This document shows, piece after piece, positions 8,861-18,559 of a stretch of DNA of 64,000 nucleotides. Each line of letters starts with the position of its first letter. Position 1 is the first letter of the stretch. Source of the stretch: UBA3537 sp965658025 (GTDB taxonomy: Bacteria > Bacteroidota > Bacteroidia > Flavobacteriales > Flavobacteriaceae); contig CBFHQL010000002.1 of assembly GCA_965658025.1 (NCBI GenBank), positions 62,001-126,000 on the forward strand, given 5' to 3'. The notes under the pieces were generated by a model that worked only from the letters and a program-made list of their open reading frames with translations, did no database searches and was not told the origin of the DNA. A program made the translations under genes and the position numbers.

Positions 8861-9931
8861 TTAGTTTTGAACTAATGAGTTTTTAAATTGTTTTTGCTCG
8901 TTGATCCATTCATTGTATTCTTCTTCTGTTTCCACAATGATTTTCATTTGCATATTGTAATGAGACTTTCCGCAAATTTTATTACAAAGCAATAAGTAAT
9001 CAAATTCATAACGGTCAAGTGGTTCTTCGCCTTGGGCTTGAAGCTTCTTACTGTTTTCGTTTCGAATTTTATTGATGTTTCTTACTTTTTCATAAATCTC
9101 TGGATTCAATCGCATTTCTGCAGTTGTTACTGTTGGTGTAAAAGAAAACTGCGTAATCATTCCTGGAACACAATTCATTTGTGCTCTAAAGTGTGGCATA
9201 TATGCAGAATGCAGAACGTCTTGAGAACGCATTTTGAATAATACTGGGCGACCTACAGGAAGGTGAAGCTCTGTTGTAATGATATCATCTTGAGCATTAG
9301 GATCGGACTCATCTAATCCCAAAATATTGGCCTTGTCTAAATCAATCAAACGGACATTTGCTTTTCCTAGAACATTGTCTTCTCCAGCATAACGTGCTTT
9401 CCAATTGAACTGCTGCGCATAGAGCTCAACCACAAGTGGATCGTCGTCTTCATTGATGTTCATGATGTCGTTCCAAGTGAATAATCCATACATGATTAAT
9501 CCCGCTAGAACAATGACGGGGATGATGGTCCAAATGAACTCTAGCTTATCATTGTCCGCATAAAAAAGTGCTTTTCGTCCTTTTTCACCTTTGTATTTAA
9601 ACGCAAAATAATGCAATAAAAACTGTGTAATTGTTTGTACAATAAATATGACGACCATAGAAATGATCATCAATCGGTCGATTTCAGGGCCATGTTCTGA
9701 AGCAGAATTGGATACTAGAGGCAAATCACCCCACAGTGCAAATGATATTATTGTAATGAGGTAAATAAATCCTAAAAATGCCAACATAAGGTAGCCATTT
9801 ACAGAATTGTCGTCATCATTAGCAATTTGTGAAGTGTCACGATTTGTTTGTGCTAAATCAAATATTTTGACCATTTGCCAAATCGCGATGGTGATTCCTA
9901 ATAAAATTAATATTGTTAATAAGCCAGTCAT
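8861..9931 (-). CDS. coxB: Cytochrome c oxidase subunit II
   Basis: 356 residues. N-terminal membrane helices (about residues 1-22, 45-70 and 88-110, plus one near 150) are followed by a cupredoxin domain. The CuA site is intact: an upstream His in DVLHSAYMPHFR and CNKICGKSHYNM near residues 315-326. There is no CXXCH, so this is not a caa3-type subunit with a fused haem c; electrons must come from a separate cytochrome domain, most likely in ActA or ActE. Position in the operon: 22 bp after actF, before coxA. Confidence 0.95.
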   Translation of the reverse strand: MTGLLTILILLGITIAIWQMVKIFDLAQTNRDTSQIANDDDNSVNGYLMLAFLGFIYLITIISFALWGDLPLVSNSASEHGPEIDRLMIISMVVIFIVQTITQFLLHYFAFKYKGEKGRKALFYADNDKLEFIWTIIPVIVLAGLIMYGLFTWNDIMNINEDDDPLVVELYAQQFNWKARYAGEDNVLGKANVRLIDLDKANILGLDESDPNAQDDIITTELHLPVGRPVLFKMRSQDVLHSAYMPHFRAQMNCVPGMITQFSFTPTVTTAEMRLNPEIYEKVRNINKIRNENSKKLQAQGEEPLDRYEFDYLLLCNKICGKSHYNMQMKIIVETEEEYNEWINEQKQFKNSLVQN

Positions 9932-9953
9932 TGTACTATACTATCTTTTAAAA

Positions 9954-11300
9954 TTAATAATGAAACTGTTCGCTTTCCTTTATAAATGGATTGCCTTTTG
10001 GCAATAGTGGTGCTTTAGAAAGGGCATAAAATACGATCCCCAAGAACAACCCTAAAAACAACAACACTGCACTAATTTCTGGCACACCGATAAACCAACG
10101 GTCTCCAACGGTAGCAGGCATAATCATATTGAACACATCTATATAGTGTCCAAATAAAATCACAATCCCAGCCATTACGATAAACCATGGTACACGCTTG
10201 TAGTCACTGTTCATGAGTACTAAGAATGGGAAAATAAAATTCAATATAAGCATTCCAAAGAACGGAAGTTTGTAGTCTTCTATTCTTGTGATAAAATAGG
10301 TTACCTCTTCAGGGATGTTGGCATACCAAATCAACATGAATTGTGAAAACCATAAATACGTCCAAAATACACTAATGGCAAACATGAATTTTGCCAAATC
10401 ATGCAAGTGACTGTCGTTGACAAATTCCATTAACCCTTTTGCTTTTAAATAGATTGTAATGAGTGCAATTACAGTAATTCCACTCACAAACATACTGGCA
10501 AAAACATACCATCCAAAAAGGGTACTGAACCAGTGTGGGTCTACACTCATAATCCAATCCCAAGACATCATGGACTCGGTGTAAATGTAAAAGACTAAAA
10601 AGGCGGCAGATATTCTGAAATTTTTCTTGAAATTACTATTATCATTTACATCGGCTTGGTCTTGCGCCAATGAGAATTTTCTAGAGAAATAACGATACAA
10701 ACTCCAACCTGCAATAAATATTAATCCTCTTATGGCAAACCATGTTTTGTTGAGCCATCCTGATTTTCCTTGAATAAGTTCGTCATGCGCAACAACTTCT
10801 GGATCCATCCAAATGAAAAGGTGATCTCCAGCCCATAGCCCTATACCAAGTACTATTATAGCACCAGGCAAAAGATAATAAGTTATGGCTTCCATTACTC
10901 TAAAAAGCACAGGCGACCAACCTGCTTGTGCTGCATACTGAATTCCATAAAAAGCAAGAACACCAAGAGAAATCATCATAAAGAAAAAAGCGGCAACATA
11001 TAATGCAGCATAAGGTCTATTGTGCATTTGATGCAAAACATGTTCTGCATGTTCGTCACCATGATGAGCCTCTTCATGTTGATGGTCATCATTACTTACT
11101 GCGTGTATCATTGCAGCGTGAGCCTCGCCATTATCATGCGACTCGGCAGCACCATGATGTGCGTTTTCTTCTGCTAATAAGACTTTAACATCTTCTAAAG
11201 TCAAATGATGAGATGAATTATAACTGGAAATCCACCCAATAGCTCCAATAATGATTAGAACAAGAGATGTAATTTTTAATCTTTTTGAAAACGTGTACAT
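9954..11300 (-). CDS. actF: Alternative complex III membrane subunit ActF (NrfD-like)
   Basis: 448 residues with about ten membrane helices, of the NrfD/PsrC-like family. Together with ActC it forms the membrane part of the quinol:cytochrome c/HiPIP oxidoreductase. An N-terminal helix is followed by a periplasmic His/Glu-rich loop around residues 38-90 (ENAHHGAAESHDNGEAH; HQHEEAHHGDEHAEHV), an unusual insertion that could bind metal. Conserved stretches include MSWDWIMSVDPHWFSTLFGW and NMIMPATVGDRWFIGVPE. It sits between actE and coxB. Confidence 0.9.
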   Translation of the reverse strand: MYTFSKRLKITSLVLIIIGAIGWISSYNSSHHLTLEDVKVLLAEENAHHGAAESHDNGEAHAAMIHAVSNDDHQHEEAHHGDEHAEHVLHQMHNRPYAALYVAAFFFMMISLGVLAFYGIQYAAQAGWSPVLFRVMEAITYYLLPGAIIVLGIGLWAGDHLFIWMDPEVVAHDELIQGKSGWLNKTWFAIRGLIFIAGWSLYRYFSRKFSLAQDQADVNDNSNFKKNFRISAAFLVFYIYTESMMSWDWIMSVDPHWFSTLFGWYVFASMFVSGITVIALITIYLKAKGLMEFVNDSHLHDLAKFMFAISVFWTYLWFSQFMLIWYANIPEEVTYFITRIEDYKLPFFGMLILNFIFPFLVLMNSDYKRVPWFIVMAGIVILFGHYIDVFNMIMPATVGDRWFIGVPEISAVLLFLGLFLGIVFYALSKAPLLPKGNPFIKESEQFHY

Positions 11301-11323
11301 TTTAATTTATGTTTTGTTTTTCT

Positions 11324-11875
11324 TTATTTTAATAATTCTGCTCTTAAGGCTTCAACGTAGGCCGTAACTTGCCAACGCTCTTCTTCATTTAAAAGATTGG
11401 CATAAGAACCCATTGAGTTTTTACCGTAATAGATCACGTGATAAATACTTCCTGCGGTAATCGCACGATCAGCATAACTAGGAACACCTAATATTTTTTC
11501 GCGCTTAACCAATTTCCCTTGACCAGCACCTTTGTTGCCATGACAAATACCACAGTATATATCATATAATTCCTTGCCTCTTTTGGCATCAATTTCTGTT
11601 GCCGTTAAAGGTGATTTTAAAGTCTTCAACGCGGCTTCATAGCCCTCATTGGTGTTGTCATAATCATATAATGAATACCCTCTAGCAATGGTCCCTTCAA
11701 CGGGAAGTAAGGCTTCTTGACTGTTTGGAAATACCTCGTATTCTCCATAAGCTTCATAGCCAACGGGCTCATACATGTTCGGAAAAAATTGGTAGTTCGG
11801 TCTGCTGTTGTCTTGGCAAGACCAAAGTGTTGAACCAATCAATACTAAAATGAATATTTTTGATACACTTTTCAT
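11324..11875 (-). CDS. actE: Alternative complex III monohaem cytochrome c subunit ActE
   Basis: 183 residues from the ATG at 11875. That start leaves a 4-bp gap after actD; the ATG at 11899 would overlap actD by 20 bp and put a charged tail in front of the signal peptide, so I prefer 11875. Lipoprotein signal MKSVSKIFILVLIGSTLWS|C, then a class I cytochrome c domain with one CXXCH (CGICHG), and a likely axial Met in NSMGSYANLL. It passes electrons from the complex to the oxidase. Confidence 0.9.
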   Translation of the reverse strand: MKSVSKIFILVLIGSTLWSCQDNSRPNYQFFPNMYEPVGYEAYGEYEVFPNSQEALLPVEGTIARGYSLYDYDNTNEGYEAALKTLKSPLTATEIDAKRGKELYDIYCGICHGNKGAGQGKLVKREKILGVPSYADRAITAGSIYHVIYYGKNSMGSYANLLNEEERWQVTAYVEALRAELLK

Positions 11876-11879
11876 AGGT

Positions 11880-12413
11880 CTAATGTGCTTCTTTTTCAAT
11901 CACATGCACTTCTACTGCACCTGTTTTGGTTAATAGCGTTTTTAATTGTTTCTCATTGTCATGAACAGGGATTTCCATCAAAAAGTGGTCATCAGTTGTT
12001 CTTGGGTCTGGATTTTCAGCGTTTTTGAATGGCCACATTCTACTTCTTAAATAAAATGTAATGACCATTAAATGCGCCGCAAAAAATACGGTTAGCTCAA
12101 ACATAATCGGTACAAATGCAGGCATGTTTTCGATGTAGCTAAAACTTGGTTTTCCCCCAATGTTTTGTGGCCAATCCTCAATCATAATGAAATTCATCAT
12201 GAGGATGGCAACAGTAAGCCCTACACAACCATACATAAATGCTGCAATGGCTATACGTGTTGGGGCAAGCCCCATGGCCTTGTCTAATCCATGGACTGGA
12301 AATGGTGTGTATATTTCTTCGATGTGGTGCTTTTCTGCCTTTACAGTTTTTACTGCAGACATCAATACATCGTCATCTGTATATAAGGCATGAATAACTT
12401 TTGATGCTCCCAT
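11880..12413 (-). CDS. actD: Alternative complex III subunit ActD (DUF3341)
   Basis: 177 residues. DUF3341 membrane protein with two transmembrane helices, about residues 57-78 (AIAAFMYGCVGLTVAILMM) and 100-122 (VPIMFELTVFFAAHLMVI), and soluble flanks. The conserved VHGLDKAMGLAPTRI segment is present. It is a structural subunit of alternative complex III. It starts 2 bp after actC ends. Confidence 0.92.
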   Translation of the reverse strand: MGASKVIHALYTDDDVLMSAVKTVKAEKHHIEEIYTPFPVHGLDKAMGLAPTRIAIAAFMYGCVGLTVAILMMNFIMIEDWPQNIGGKPSFSYIENMPAFVPIMFELTVFFAAHLMVITFYLRSRMWPFKNAENPDPRTTDDHFLMEIPVHDNEKQLKTLLTKTGAVEVHVIEKEAH

Positions 12414-12415
12414 AC

Positions 12416-13882
12416 TTAGTCTTTTTTCTTTTTAGGTTTTCTTGTTGCTTTTGGCTTTTTGGAGGTACGTTCGTCCGAACCTGTACCTACCAAACTGTCT
12501 CCAGCTTCTCTAATATTTTTGTAACGCTGACCAGAGGATTTCAAAATAGTTTTGACTTCTGCTTGCGCAATTACTGGGAATGTTCTTGAATAAAGTAAAA
12601 ACAATACAAAGAAGAAACCAATAGTTCCAATGAAAATTCCAATATCTACAAACGTTGGTGAGAACATCGTCCACGACGATGGCAAATAATCTCTGTGCAA
12701 CGACGTTACAATAATTACAAAACGCTCAAACCACATCCCAATATTTACTACAATTGAGATAAAGAATGAAAACATGATGCTTGTTCTTAATTTCTTGAAC
12801 CACATAAATTGTGGAGAGAATACATTACAAGACATCATTGCCCAATAGGCCCAAGCATAAGGCCCAGTTGCTCTGTTGAGGAACGCATATTGCTCATACT
12901 CTACTCCAGAATACCAAGCAATAAATAACTCTGTAATATAAGCTACCCCTACAATTGAACCTGTAATCATGATGACAATGTTCATCAATTCAATATGTTG
13001 TACTGTGATATAATCTTCAAGGTTACATACTTTTCTCATAATGATGAGCAATGTATTTACCATGGCAAATCCAGAGAAGATCGCTCCTGCCACAAAGTAA
13101 GGCGGAAAGATAGTCGTGTGCCATCCCGGAATAACTGATGTCGCAAAGTCAAAAGATACAATGGTGTGTACTGAAAGTACAAGTGGTGTTGCTAATCCTG
13201 CAAGTACTAAAGATACTTCTTCAAAACGTTGCCAATCTTTTGCTCGACCAGACCATCCAAAACTTAATAAAGAATAAATTTTCTTTTGAAATGGACGCAC
13301 GGCACGGTCACGTATCATAGCAAAATCAGGTAATAGCCCCGTCCACCAGAATACTAATGACACCGAAAGATAAGTTGAAATCGCAAATACGTCCCACAAT
13401 AGTGGTGAATTAAAGTTTACCCAAAGTGAACCAAATTGGTTAGGAATAGGGAGTACCCAATACGCCAACCAAGGACGCCCCATGTGAATGATTGGGAACA
13501 ATCCCGCTTGAATTACTGAAAATATGGTCATGGCTTCAGCAGATCTATTAATCGCCATACGCCATTTTTGTCTAAATAAAAGAAGTACTGCAGAAATCAA
13601 TGTTCCAGCATGTCCGATCCCTACCCACCACACAAAGTTGGTAATATCCCATGCCCAACCTACAGTTTTATTTAATCCCCAAGTTCCAATTCCTGTAGAT
13701 ATTGTATAAATCATACACCCAAGACCCCACCCAAAAGCGGCTAGCGCTATGGAGAAGACTATCCACCACTGTTTGTTTGCTTTTCCTTCGACAGGTGCAA
13801 CTACATCAAGAGTGACATCGTGGTATGATTTTTCACCAGTTACGAGTGGTCTTCTTATCGGTGCTTCGTAATGAGACGCCAT
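12416..13882 (-). CDS. actC: Alternative complex III membrane subunit ActC (NrfD family)
   Basis: 488 residues, about ten membrane helices, NrfD/PsrC family. It provides the quinol-oxidising membrane site next to ActB. Conserved stretches include NFVWWVGIGHAGTLISAVLL, PIIHMGRPWLAYWVLP and SVVIPGWHTTIFPPYFVAGA-like SVIPGWHTTIFPPYF. The C terminus is a basic tail (TSKKPKATRKPKKKKD). Second membrane subunit of the operon, 24 bp after actB. Confidence 0.94.
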   Translation of the reverse strand: MASHYEAPIRRPLVTGEKSYHDVTLDVVAPVEGKANKQWWIVFSIALAAFGWGLGCMIYTISTGIGTWGLNKTVGWAWDITNFVWWVGIGHAGTLISAVLLLFRQKWRMAINRSAEAMTIFSVIQAGLFPIIHMGRPWLAYWVLPIPNQFGSLWVNFNSPLLWDVFAISTYLSVSLVFWWTGLLPDFAMIRDRAVRPFQKKIYSLLSFGWSGRAKDWQRFEEVSLVLAGLATPLVLSVHTIVSFDFATSVIPGWHTTIFPPYFVAGAIFSGFAMVNTLLIIMRKVCNLEDYITVQHIELMNIVIMITGSIVGVAYITELFIAWYSGVEYEQYAFLNRATGPYAWAYWAMMSCNVFSPQFMWFKKLRTSIMFSFFISIVVNIGMWFERFVIIVTSLHRDYLPSSWTMFSPTFVDIGIFIGTIGFFFVLFLLYSRTFPVIAQAEVKTILKSSGQRYKNIREAGDSLVGTGSDERTSKKPKATRKPKKKKD

Positions 13883-13906
13883 AGTTTAATTTTATTTCTT
13901 TGTTAG

Positions 13907-16900
13907 TTATGCTTCTTTTGTATTTCTTACTTTAACTTGATAGACCACATTTGGTTTTGTACCAACATGCTCTAATAGGTGATAAGCACGCTCATCATCT
14001 TTAAGTTTTGTAACCTCATCTTTTTTATTGTTGATATCGCCAAAAACAATTGCGCCGCTATCACAAGCCGATGAACAAGCCGTTTTAAAGCCATTTACAT
14101 CTACAGGTCTGCCGTCACGCTTTGCATCCAAAATTGTTTTCTGTGTCATTTGAATGCACATCGAACATTTTTCCATAACCCCTCTAGAACGTACCGTTAC
14201 ATCTGGGTTGATGACCATGCGCCCTAAGTCGTTATTCATATGGTAATCAAACTCATCGTTACCATTATAAAGGAACCAATTGAATCGACGTACTTTATAA
14301 GGACAGTTATTTGCGCAATAGCGTGTCCCTACACATCGGTTATATGCCATATGGTTTTGCCCTTGTCTTCCGTGCGAACTTGCCGCTACTGGACAAACGG
14401 TTTCACATGGTGCATGATTACAATGCTGACACATAATGGGTTGAAAGGCAACCTGCGGATTTTCCGACGGTGACTCCATTTCGCCAAAAGTGCTTAATGA
14501 ACTTCCTAATCCTTTAATTCCATCTTTGGTTTCATTATCCCCTTCAAAAGTTTCATCTGAAGAATAGTAGCGGTCAATTCTCAACCAATGCATATCGCGA
14601 CTTCTTCTGATTTCTTCTTTTCCAACTACAGGAATATTGTTTTCGGCATGACATGCAATCACACATGCACCACAACCTGTACAAGAATTTAAATCTATAG
14701 AAAGATTGAAGTGATGCCCAATGGAACGATCAAACTCATCCCAAAGATCTACATCTGGAGAGCTCACTGGGGTTTCAATATGATTTAGTGAAACTACAGG
14801 GGTAGGATTCCAATGCTCAGCATCTTTAGTATTAAAAATTTCTAAAGTGGTTTCCTTTATAATATCTCCACGTCCCATCAATGTATTGTGCAATTGTACA
14901 CAAGCAAATTCGTGCTTGCCACCCACTGCTTCTATTGAAACGGATTGTGTTGAGTCAAAATTTTGATAAAGTGGATAGGCATTTACACCTGTTTGCATTT
15001 CTTCTTTTAGTCCAGCACTGCGGCCATACCCAAAAGATAAACCTACTGTCCCACGCGCTTGACCAGGTTGAATAATCACTGGTGCTTTTACAGTTATACC
15101 ATTTACGGAAACATTAGCATATGTTCCATTCAAACCACCTGTAGCATCATGACTACTTTCATTAAAGAAATTACTTGCTTCTAAATGTAATCCTAATTCT
15201 TTGGCATCTGCTTCAGAAACAGTAAGATAGTTATCCCAAGTTGTTCTTGTCAATGGATCTGGAAATTCTTGTAACCAAGGGTTGTTAGCTTGTTGTCCAT
15301 CACCCATTCCTGTTTTGGGATAAAGTGTCAATTCAAAGTCTGAAGATTTCGCTTGTGCTAAATTATTTACAGCTGCAGCAACATCGGTTGAAATATTGAC
15401 AGCATCAGTGGTATCTTTCGTTACAGAATTTGAAGCTGTAAATACACCATCATGAAGTGCATCATTGAAAGAAGCACCGCCTAAAACATTGGAGTTCCAA
15501 TATGATTTTAGATAATCATGATATGTGCTCGTGTTGCCGTTAAGCGTCAAAAGCACATCTTGAAATTGTTTTGTATCAAATAATGGTCGAATAGTGGGTT
15601 GAACTAATCCGTAATGCCCAGATTTAGTTTCTAAATCGCCCCAAGATTCTAAATAATGAGGAGCTGCTGCCACAAATTCAGAAACAGAAGCTGTTTCGTC
15701 ATTTTTCATCGAAAAAGTGACAGAAAGGTCAGTCTTTTTCAATCCTTCAACAAAGGCCGTGGCATTTGGTAAAGTGTATGCTGGATTTACACCAGCCATT
15801 AGTACTGCACCAACTTTTCCTGCATTCATATCAGCTACAAGTTTTGTAACTGCAGCGTCATTCCCTTGACGGGTTAAAATTGTTGTTTTTGGGTCAAATG
15901 CTTTGCTGTTTAAAAATGCATTAATTTCTAAAACTAAACTCTGAGCATCAACATCTTGAATTCCTGTAAGAACAACACCGTTTGATCCAGCTTTTGATAA
16001 TTCTCTTGCTGCAGCGTCAATAGCAGACTCAATTCCGGCTGGAAGAGTTACATTTACGGAAGTTCCTGTAAGTTTGCCATAAAGTCTTGCAAGCGCACGT
16101 TTTTGTTGGGATGGCTTTAATGAAACACGCTTATCGGCATTAGCTCCAGAAAGTGTCATGTTCGATTCAAATTGAATATGACGTGACATTGTTCCGTTCT
16201 TTGGAACACGTCCTTTTGCGTAAGCAGCATCAAATCCTCCGCCTTGCCAATCGCCAAGAAAATCTGCGCCTATAGAAACAATTGTTTTTGCTTGTGCAAA
16301 ATCATAATTTGCAAGACCTCGACGTCCATACTTCGCTTGATAGGCATCTGCAGCTGCAGATTCTGATATGGCATCATAAACTACATGAGAAACATTCTCA
16401 TAATTATTTTGAAATTCTGAAATTAATTTTGAGGTGCTCGGGCTCGCAAAAGTTTGGGTCAACAACACAACTTGTTTTCCCGATCCTTTAAGTGCTTCAA
16501 GCTTTTGTCCTACTGCTTTGTAAAAAGCGTCCCAAGTAATGGCATCACCTCCATTAGTAGGCCCCTCAACACGCTGATTGTCATACAAATCAAGAACAGA
16601 GGCCTGAACTCTTGCGTTGATGCTTCCATTGGCTTTGGCTAATGAATTGGACTCCACTTTGATGGGTCGTCCTTCTCTTGTTTTAATCAATAAACTTGCA
16701 AAATCATATCCATTGGCAATAGCTGTTGCGTAATAATTTGCAACACCTGGAATAACCTGCTCTGGTTGAACAACATAAGGAATAGACTTAATTACAGGCC
16801 CTTCACAAGCTGCCAAAGATGCTGCAGCTGTACTGAATCCAACGTACTTTAAGAAATCACGACGCGTTGTTTCCGAAGACTCCAATGTGGTCTTATCGCC

Positions 16901-17020
16901 CAAAAATTCATCTACAGGAATTTCTTGAACAAACTCTTTATGTTTAAGCGTCTCAACGGCTGAACTTTGGCTCGGATTTAACTCCTCAACACTTTTCCAG
17001 TATTTCTTATTTGATAACAT
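13907..17020 (-). CDS. actB: Alternative complex III iron-sulphur/molybdopterin-like subunit ActB
   Basis: 1037 residues. An N-terminal segment carries a Tat-type signal (TTRRDFLKYVGF near residue 52) with a lipobox-like LAAC. About 90-700 resembles a molybdopterin oxidoreductase domain but in alternative complex III this domain holds no molybdenum cofactor. About 770-1000 is a ferredoxin domain with four cluster motifs: CTGCGACVIACHAEN near 778, CQHCNHAPCETVCP near 861, CVGTRYCANNCP near 893, and CSMC near 951 with CSSACDSGA near 980. It links quinol oxidation in ActC to the haems of ActA. Gene order actA-actB is canonical. Confidence 0.95.
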   Translation of the reverse strand: MLSNKKYWKSVEELNPSQSSAVETLKHKEFVQEIPVDEFLGDKTTLESSETTRRDFLKYVGFSTAAASLAACEGPVIKSIPYVVQPEQVIPGVANYYATAIANGYDFASLLIKTREGRPIKVESNSLAKANGSINARVQASVLDLYDNQRVEGPTNGGDAITWDAFYKAVGQKLEALKGSGKQVVLLTQTFASPSTSKLISEFQNNYENVSHVVYDAISESAAADAYQAKYGRRGLANYDFAQAKTIVSIGADFLGDWQGGGFDAAYAKGRVPKNGTMSRHIQFESNMTLSGANADKRVSLKPSQQKRALARLYGKLTGTSVNVTLPAGIESAIDAAARELSKAGSNGVVLTGIQDVDAQSLVLEINAFLNSKAFDPKTTILTRQGNDAAVTKLVADMNAGKVGAVLMAGVNPAYTLPNATAFVEGLKKTDLSVTFSMKNDETASVSEFVAAAPHYLESWGDLETKSGHYGLVQPTIRPLFDTKQFQDVLLTLNGNTSTYHDYLKSYWNSNVLGGASFNDALHDGVFTASNSVTKDTTDAVNISTDVAAAVNNLAQAKSSDFELTLYPKTGMGDGQQANNPWLQEFPDPLTRTTWDNYLTVSEADAKELGLHLEASNFFNESSHDATGGLNGTYANVSVNGITVKAPVIIQPGQARGTVGLSFGYGRSAGLKEEMQTGVNAYPLYQNFDSTQSVSIEAVGGKHEFACVQLHNTLMGRGDIIKETTLEIFNTKDAEHWNPTPVVSLNHIETPVSSPDVDLWDEFDRSIGHHFNLSIDLNSCTGCGACVIACHAENNIPVVGKEEIRRSRDMHWLRIDRYYSSDETFEGDNETKDGIKGLGSSLSTFGEMESPSENPQVAFQPIMCQHCNHAPCETVCPVAASSHGRQGQNHMAYNRCVGTRYCANNCPYKVRRFNWFLYNGNDEFDYHMNNDLGRMVINPDVTVRSRGVMEKCSMCIQMTQKTILDAKRDGRPVDVNGFKTACSSACDSGAIVFGDINNKKDEVTKLKDDERAYHLLEHVGTKPNVVYQVKVRNTKEA

Positions 17021-17055
17021 ATATTATAGTGTTACTTAAATCTTTTAATAATTCG

Positions 17056-18393
17056 TTAGTAATGGCATTTCCCACATTCCAATCCACCCATTTGGGCAGC
17101 AGTAAGTTTATCTACTCCATATTTCTTTGAAAGTGCTTCATGAATTTTTTCGTAGTACCCATTATCTTTTACTTTCACATTAGTTTCTCTATGGCAATTA
17201 ATACACCAACCCATCGTCAATGGTGAGTATTGGTACATGATTTCCATTTCTTCCACGGGCCCATGACATGTTTGACACTCTAAACCTGCAACCGAAACGT
17301 GTTGCGAGTGGTTAAAATATGCAAAGTCAGGCAGGTTGTGGATTCTGACCCATTTTACGGGTTTTGTTTTCCCTGTATATTTTTGCTCGGCATCATCCCA
17401 ACCTACGGCATCATATAGTTTTTGTATTTCTCCATCATAAAATTCTTTGCTGTACTCCTCAGTTGCAGTTGATGGTGCAACTTCATAAATTGATTTATGA
17501 CAATTCATACAAACGTTCAATGACGGGATTCCTGAATGCTTACTTACTCGAGCAGAGGAATGGCAATATTTACAATCAATTCCATTATCTCCTGCATGTA
17601 TTTTGTGTGAGTAATGTATTGGTTGAATAGGTTCATACCCTTGATCTATTCCCACTTGCATGAAGTATCCATAGACGAAATAGGCGCTTGAAAGCAAGAA
17701 AAAAATTGCTGTAACTAACAATAAAAATTGATTCTTTAAGAATGCTTTCCACAAGGATGGGCGCTTTACAGCTTCTTGAATTTCAACTTCATTTGCAGCA
17801 GCAAATCTTCGAAGTGTTTTATTAACTAAAAATAAGCCAAGAGCTAACAACGCAAAAAGGATGGCAAGTGCACCAAGGATGATGTCTTTGGACATTCCGC
17901 CCTCTGCTTCTGCTGGTGCTTGACCTGCAGTTGCCGTGACTGCTACAGGTGCCGCTTTGTCTTGTGCGGTGTAGGCGAGTATGTTTGAAATATCCTCATC
18001 GGAAAGTTGAGGGAATGCCGTCATGGCAGCTCCATTGTACTCAGCATAAATTTTGTTGGCGTAGGCATCACCTGATTTGATGACTGCGGCACTGTTGCGT
18101 ATCCAAGCGTTGAGCCAGTCACGGTCTAGGCCTTCGTCTTCGCTGAGTCTTGTTTCGACATAGCGAAGTGCTGGTCCTGTCATTTTTTTATCCAATTGAT
18201 GGCACGCAGCACAGTTGGCATTAAACAGTGACTTGCCTTTTTCCAAATCTGCCTCTTGTGCCTGCAATGATGTACATAAAATTGAGAAAAATAAAAGACT
18301 CAAGGAAATGAGTTTCGAGAGGGGCTGAAGGTTGTTTTCCTGCTTCATATCAACGTTTGGAGTGATTTCTAAACTTTGGCGCAATTTTTTCAT
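17056..18393 (-). CDS. actA: Alternative complex III multihaem cytochrome c ActA (with N-terminal monohaem domain)
   Basis: 445 residues, first gene of the operon. Six CXXCH motifs: CAACH at 61-65 in an N-terminal class I cytochrome c domain, then CKYCH 274-278, CMNCH 295-299, CQTCH 373-377, CINCH 397-401 and CGKCH 440-444 in a pentahaem domain. Two membrane helices separate the domains (about 170-190 and 222-243). A signal peptide precedes the first domain. An alternative ATG at 18348 (residue 16) gives a more ordinary signal peptide (MKQENNLQPLSKLISLSLLF) and may be the true start. The pentahaem part takes electrons from ActB; the tethered monohaem domain could deliver them to CoxB. Confidence 0.93.
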   Translation of the reverse strand: MKKLRQSLEITPNVDMKQENNLQPLSKLISLSLLFFSILCTSLQAQEADLEKGKSLFNANCAACHQLDKKMTGPALRYVETRLSEDEGLDRDWLNAWIRNSAAVIKSGDAYANKIYAEYNGAAMTAFPQLSDEDISNILAYTAQDKAAPVAVTATAGQAPAEAEGGMSKDIILGALAILFALLALGLFLVNKTLRRFAAANEVEIQEAVKRPSLWKAFLKNQFLLLVTAIFFLLSSAYFVYGYFMQVGIDQGYEPIQPIHYSHKIHAGDNGIDCKYCHSSARVSKHSGIPSLNVCMNCHKSIYEVAPSTATEEYSKEFYDGEIQKLYDAVGWDDAEQKYTGKTKPVKWVRIHNLPDFAYFNHSQHVSVAGLECQTCHGPVEEMEIMYQYSPLTMGWCINCHRETNVKVKDNGYYEKIHEALSKKYGVDKLTAAQMGGLECGKCHY

Positions 18394-18429
18394 GTAATAA
18401 GATTAAAAATCTATTAACAAAATTTTATG

Positions 18430-18437
18430 CAAAAATA
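18430..18437 (-). promoter_or_regulatory. Possible -7 promoter element of the act-cox operon
   Basis: The minus strand reads TATTTTTG (TANNTTTG) 36 nt upstream of the actA ATG at 18393, in the divergent gap to the SPOR gene. No clear -33 TTG. Confidence 0.4.
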
Positions 18438-18513
18438 AGACATAAAGACGATTTTAAAAATGATAGATAATGCTAAATTTTAATTTATATTCATTCTAAA
18501 TAATATTGAATTT

Positions 18514-18541
18514 TTGTTTTAATTTTAATCAATTACATTTG
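18514..18541 (+). promoter_or_regulatory. Promoter of the SPOR-domain gene
   Basis: TTG at 18514-18516, 17-bp spacer, TACATTTG at 18534-18541. Full match at -7 and an acceptable spacer; the ATG is at 18560, giving a leader of about 13 nt. Confidence 0.55.
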
Positions 18542-18559
18542 TAAAATCAATGTAGAGCT

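Noticed and set aside
12160..12393. 77-codon open frame opposite actD
   Set aside because: It is antisense to a conserved operon gene, with no promoter or signal.
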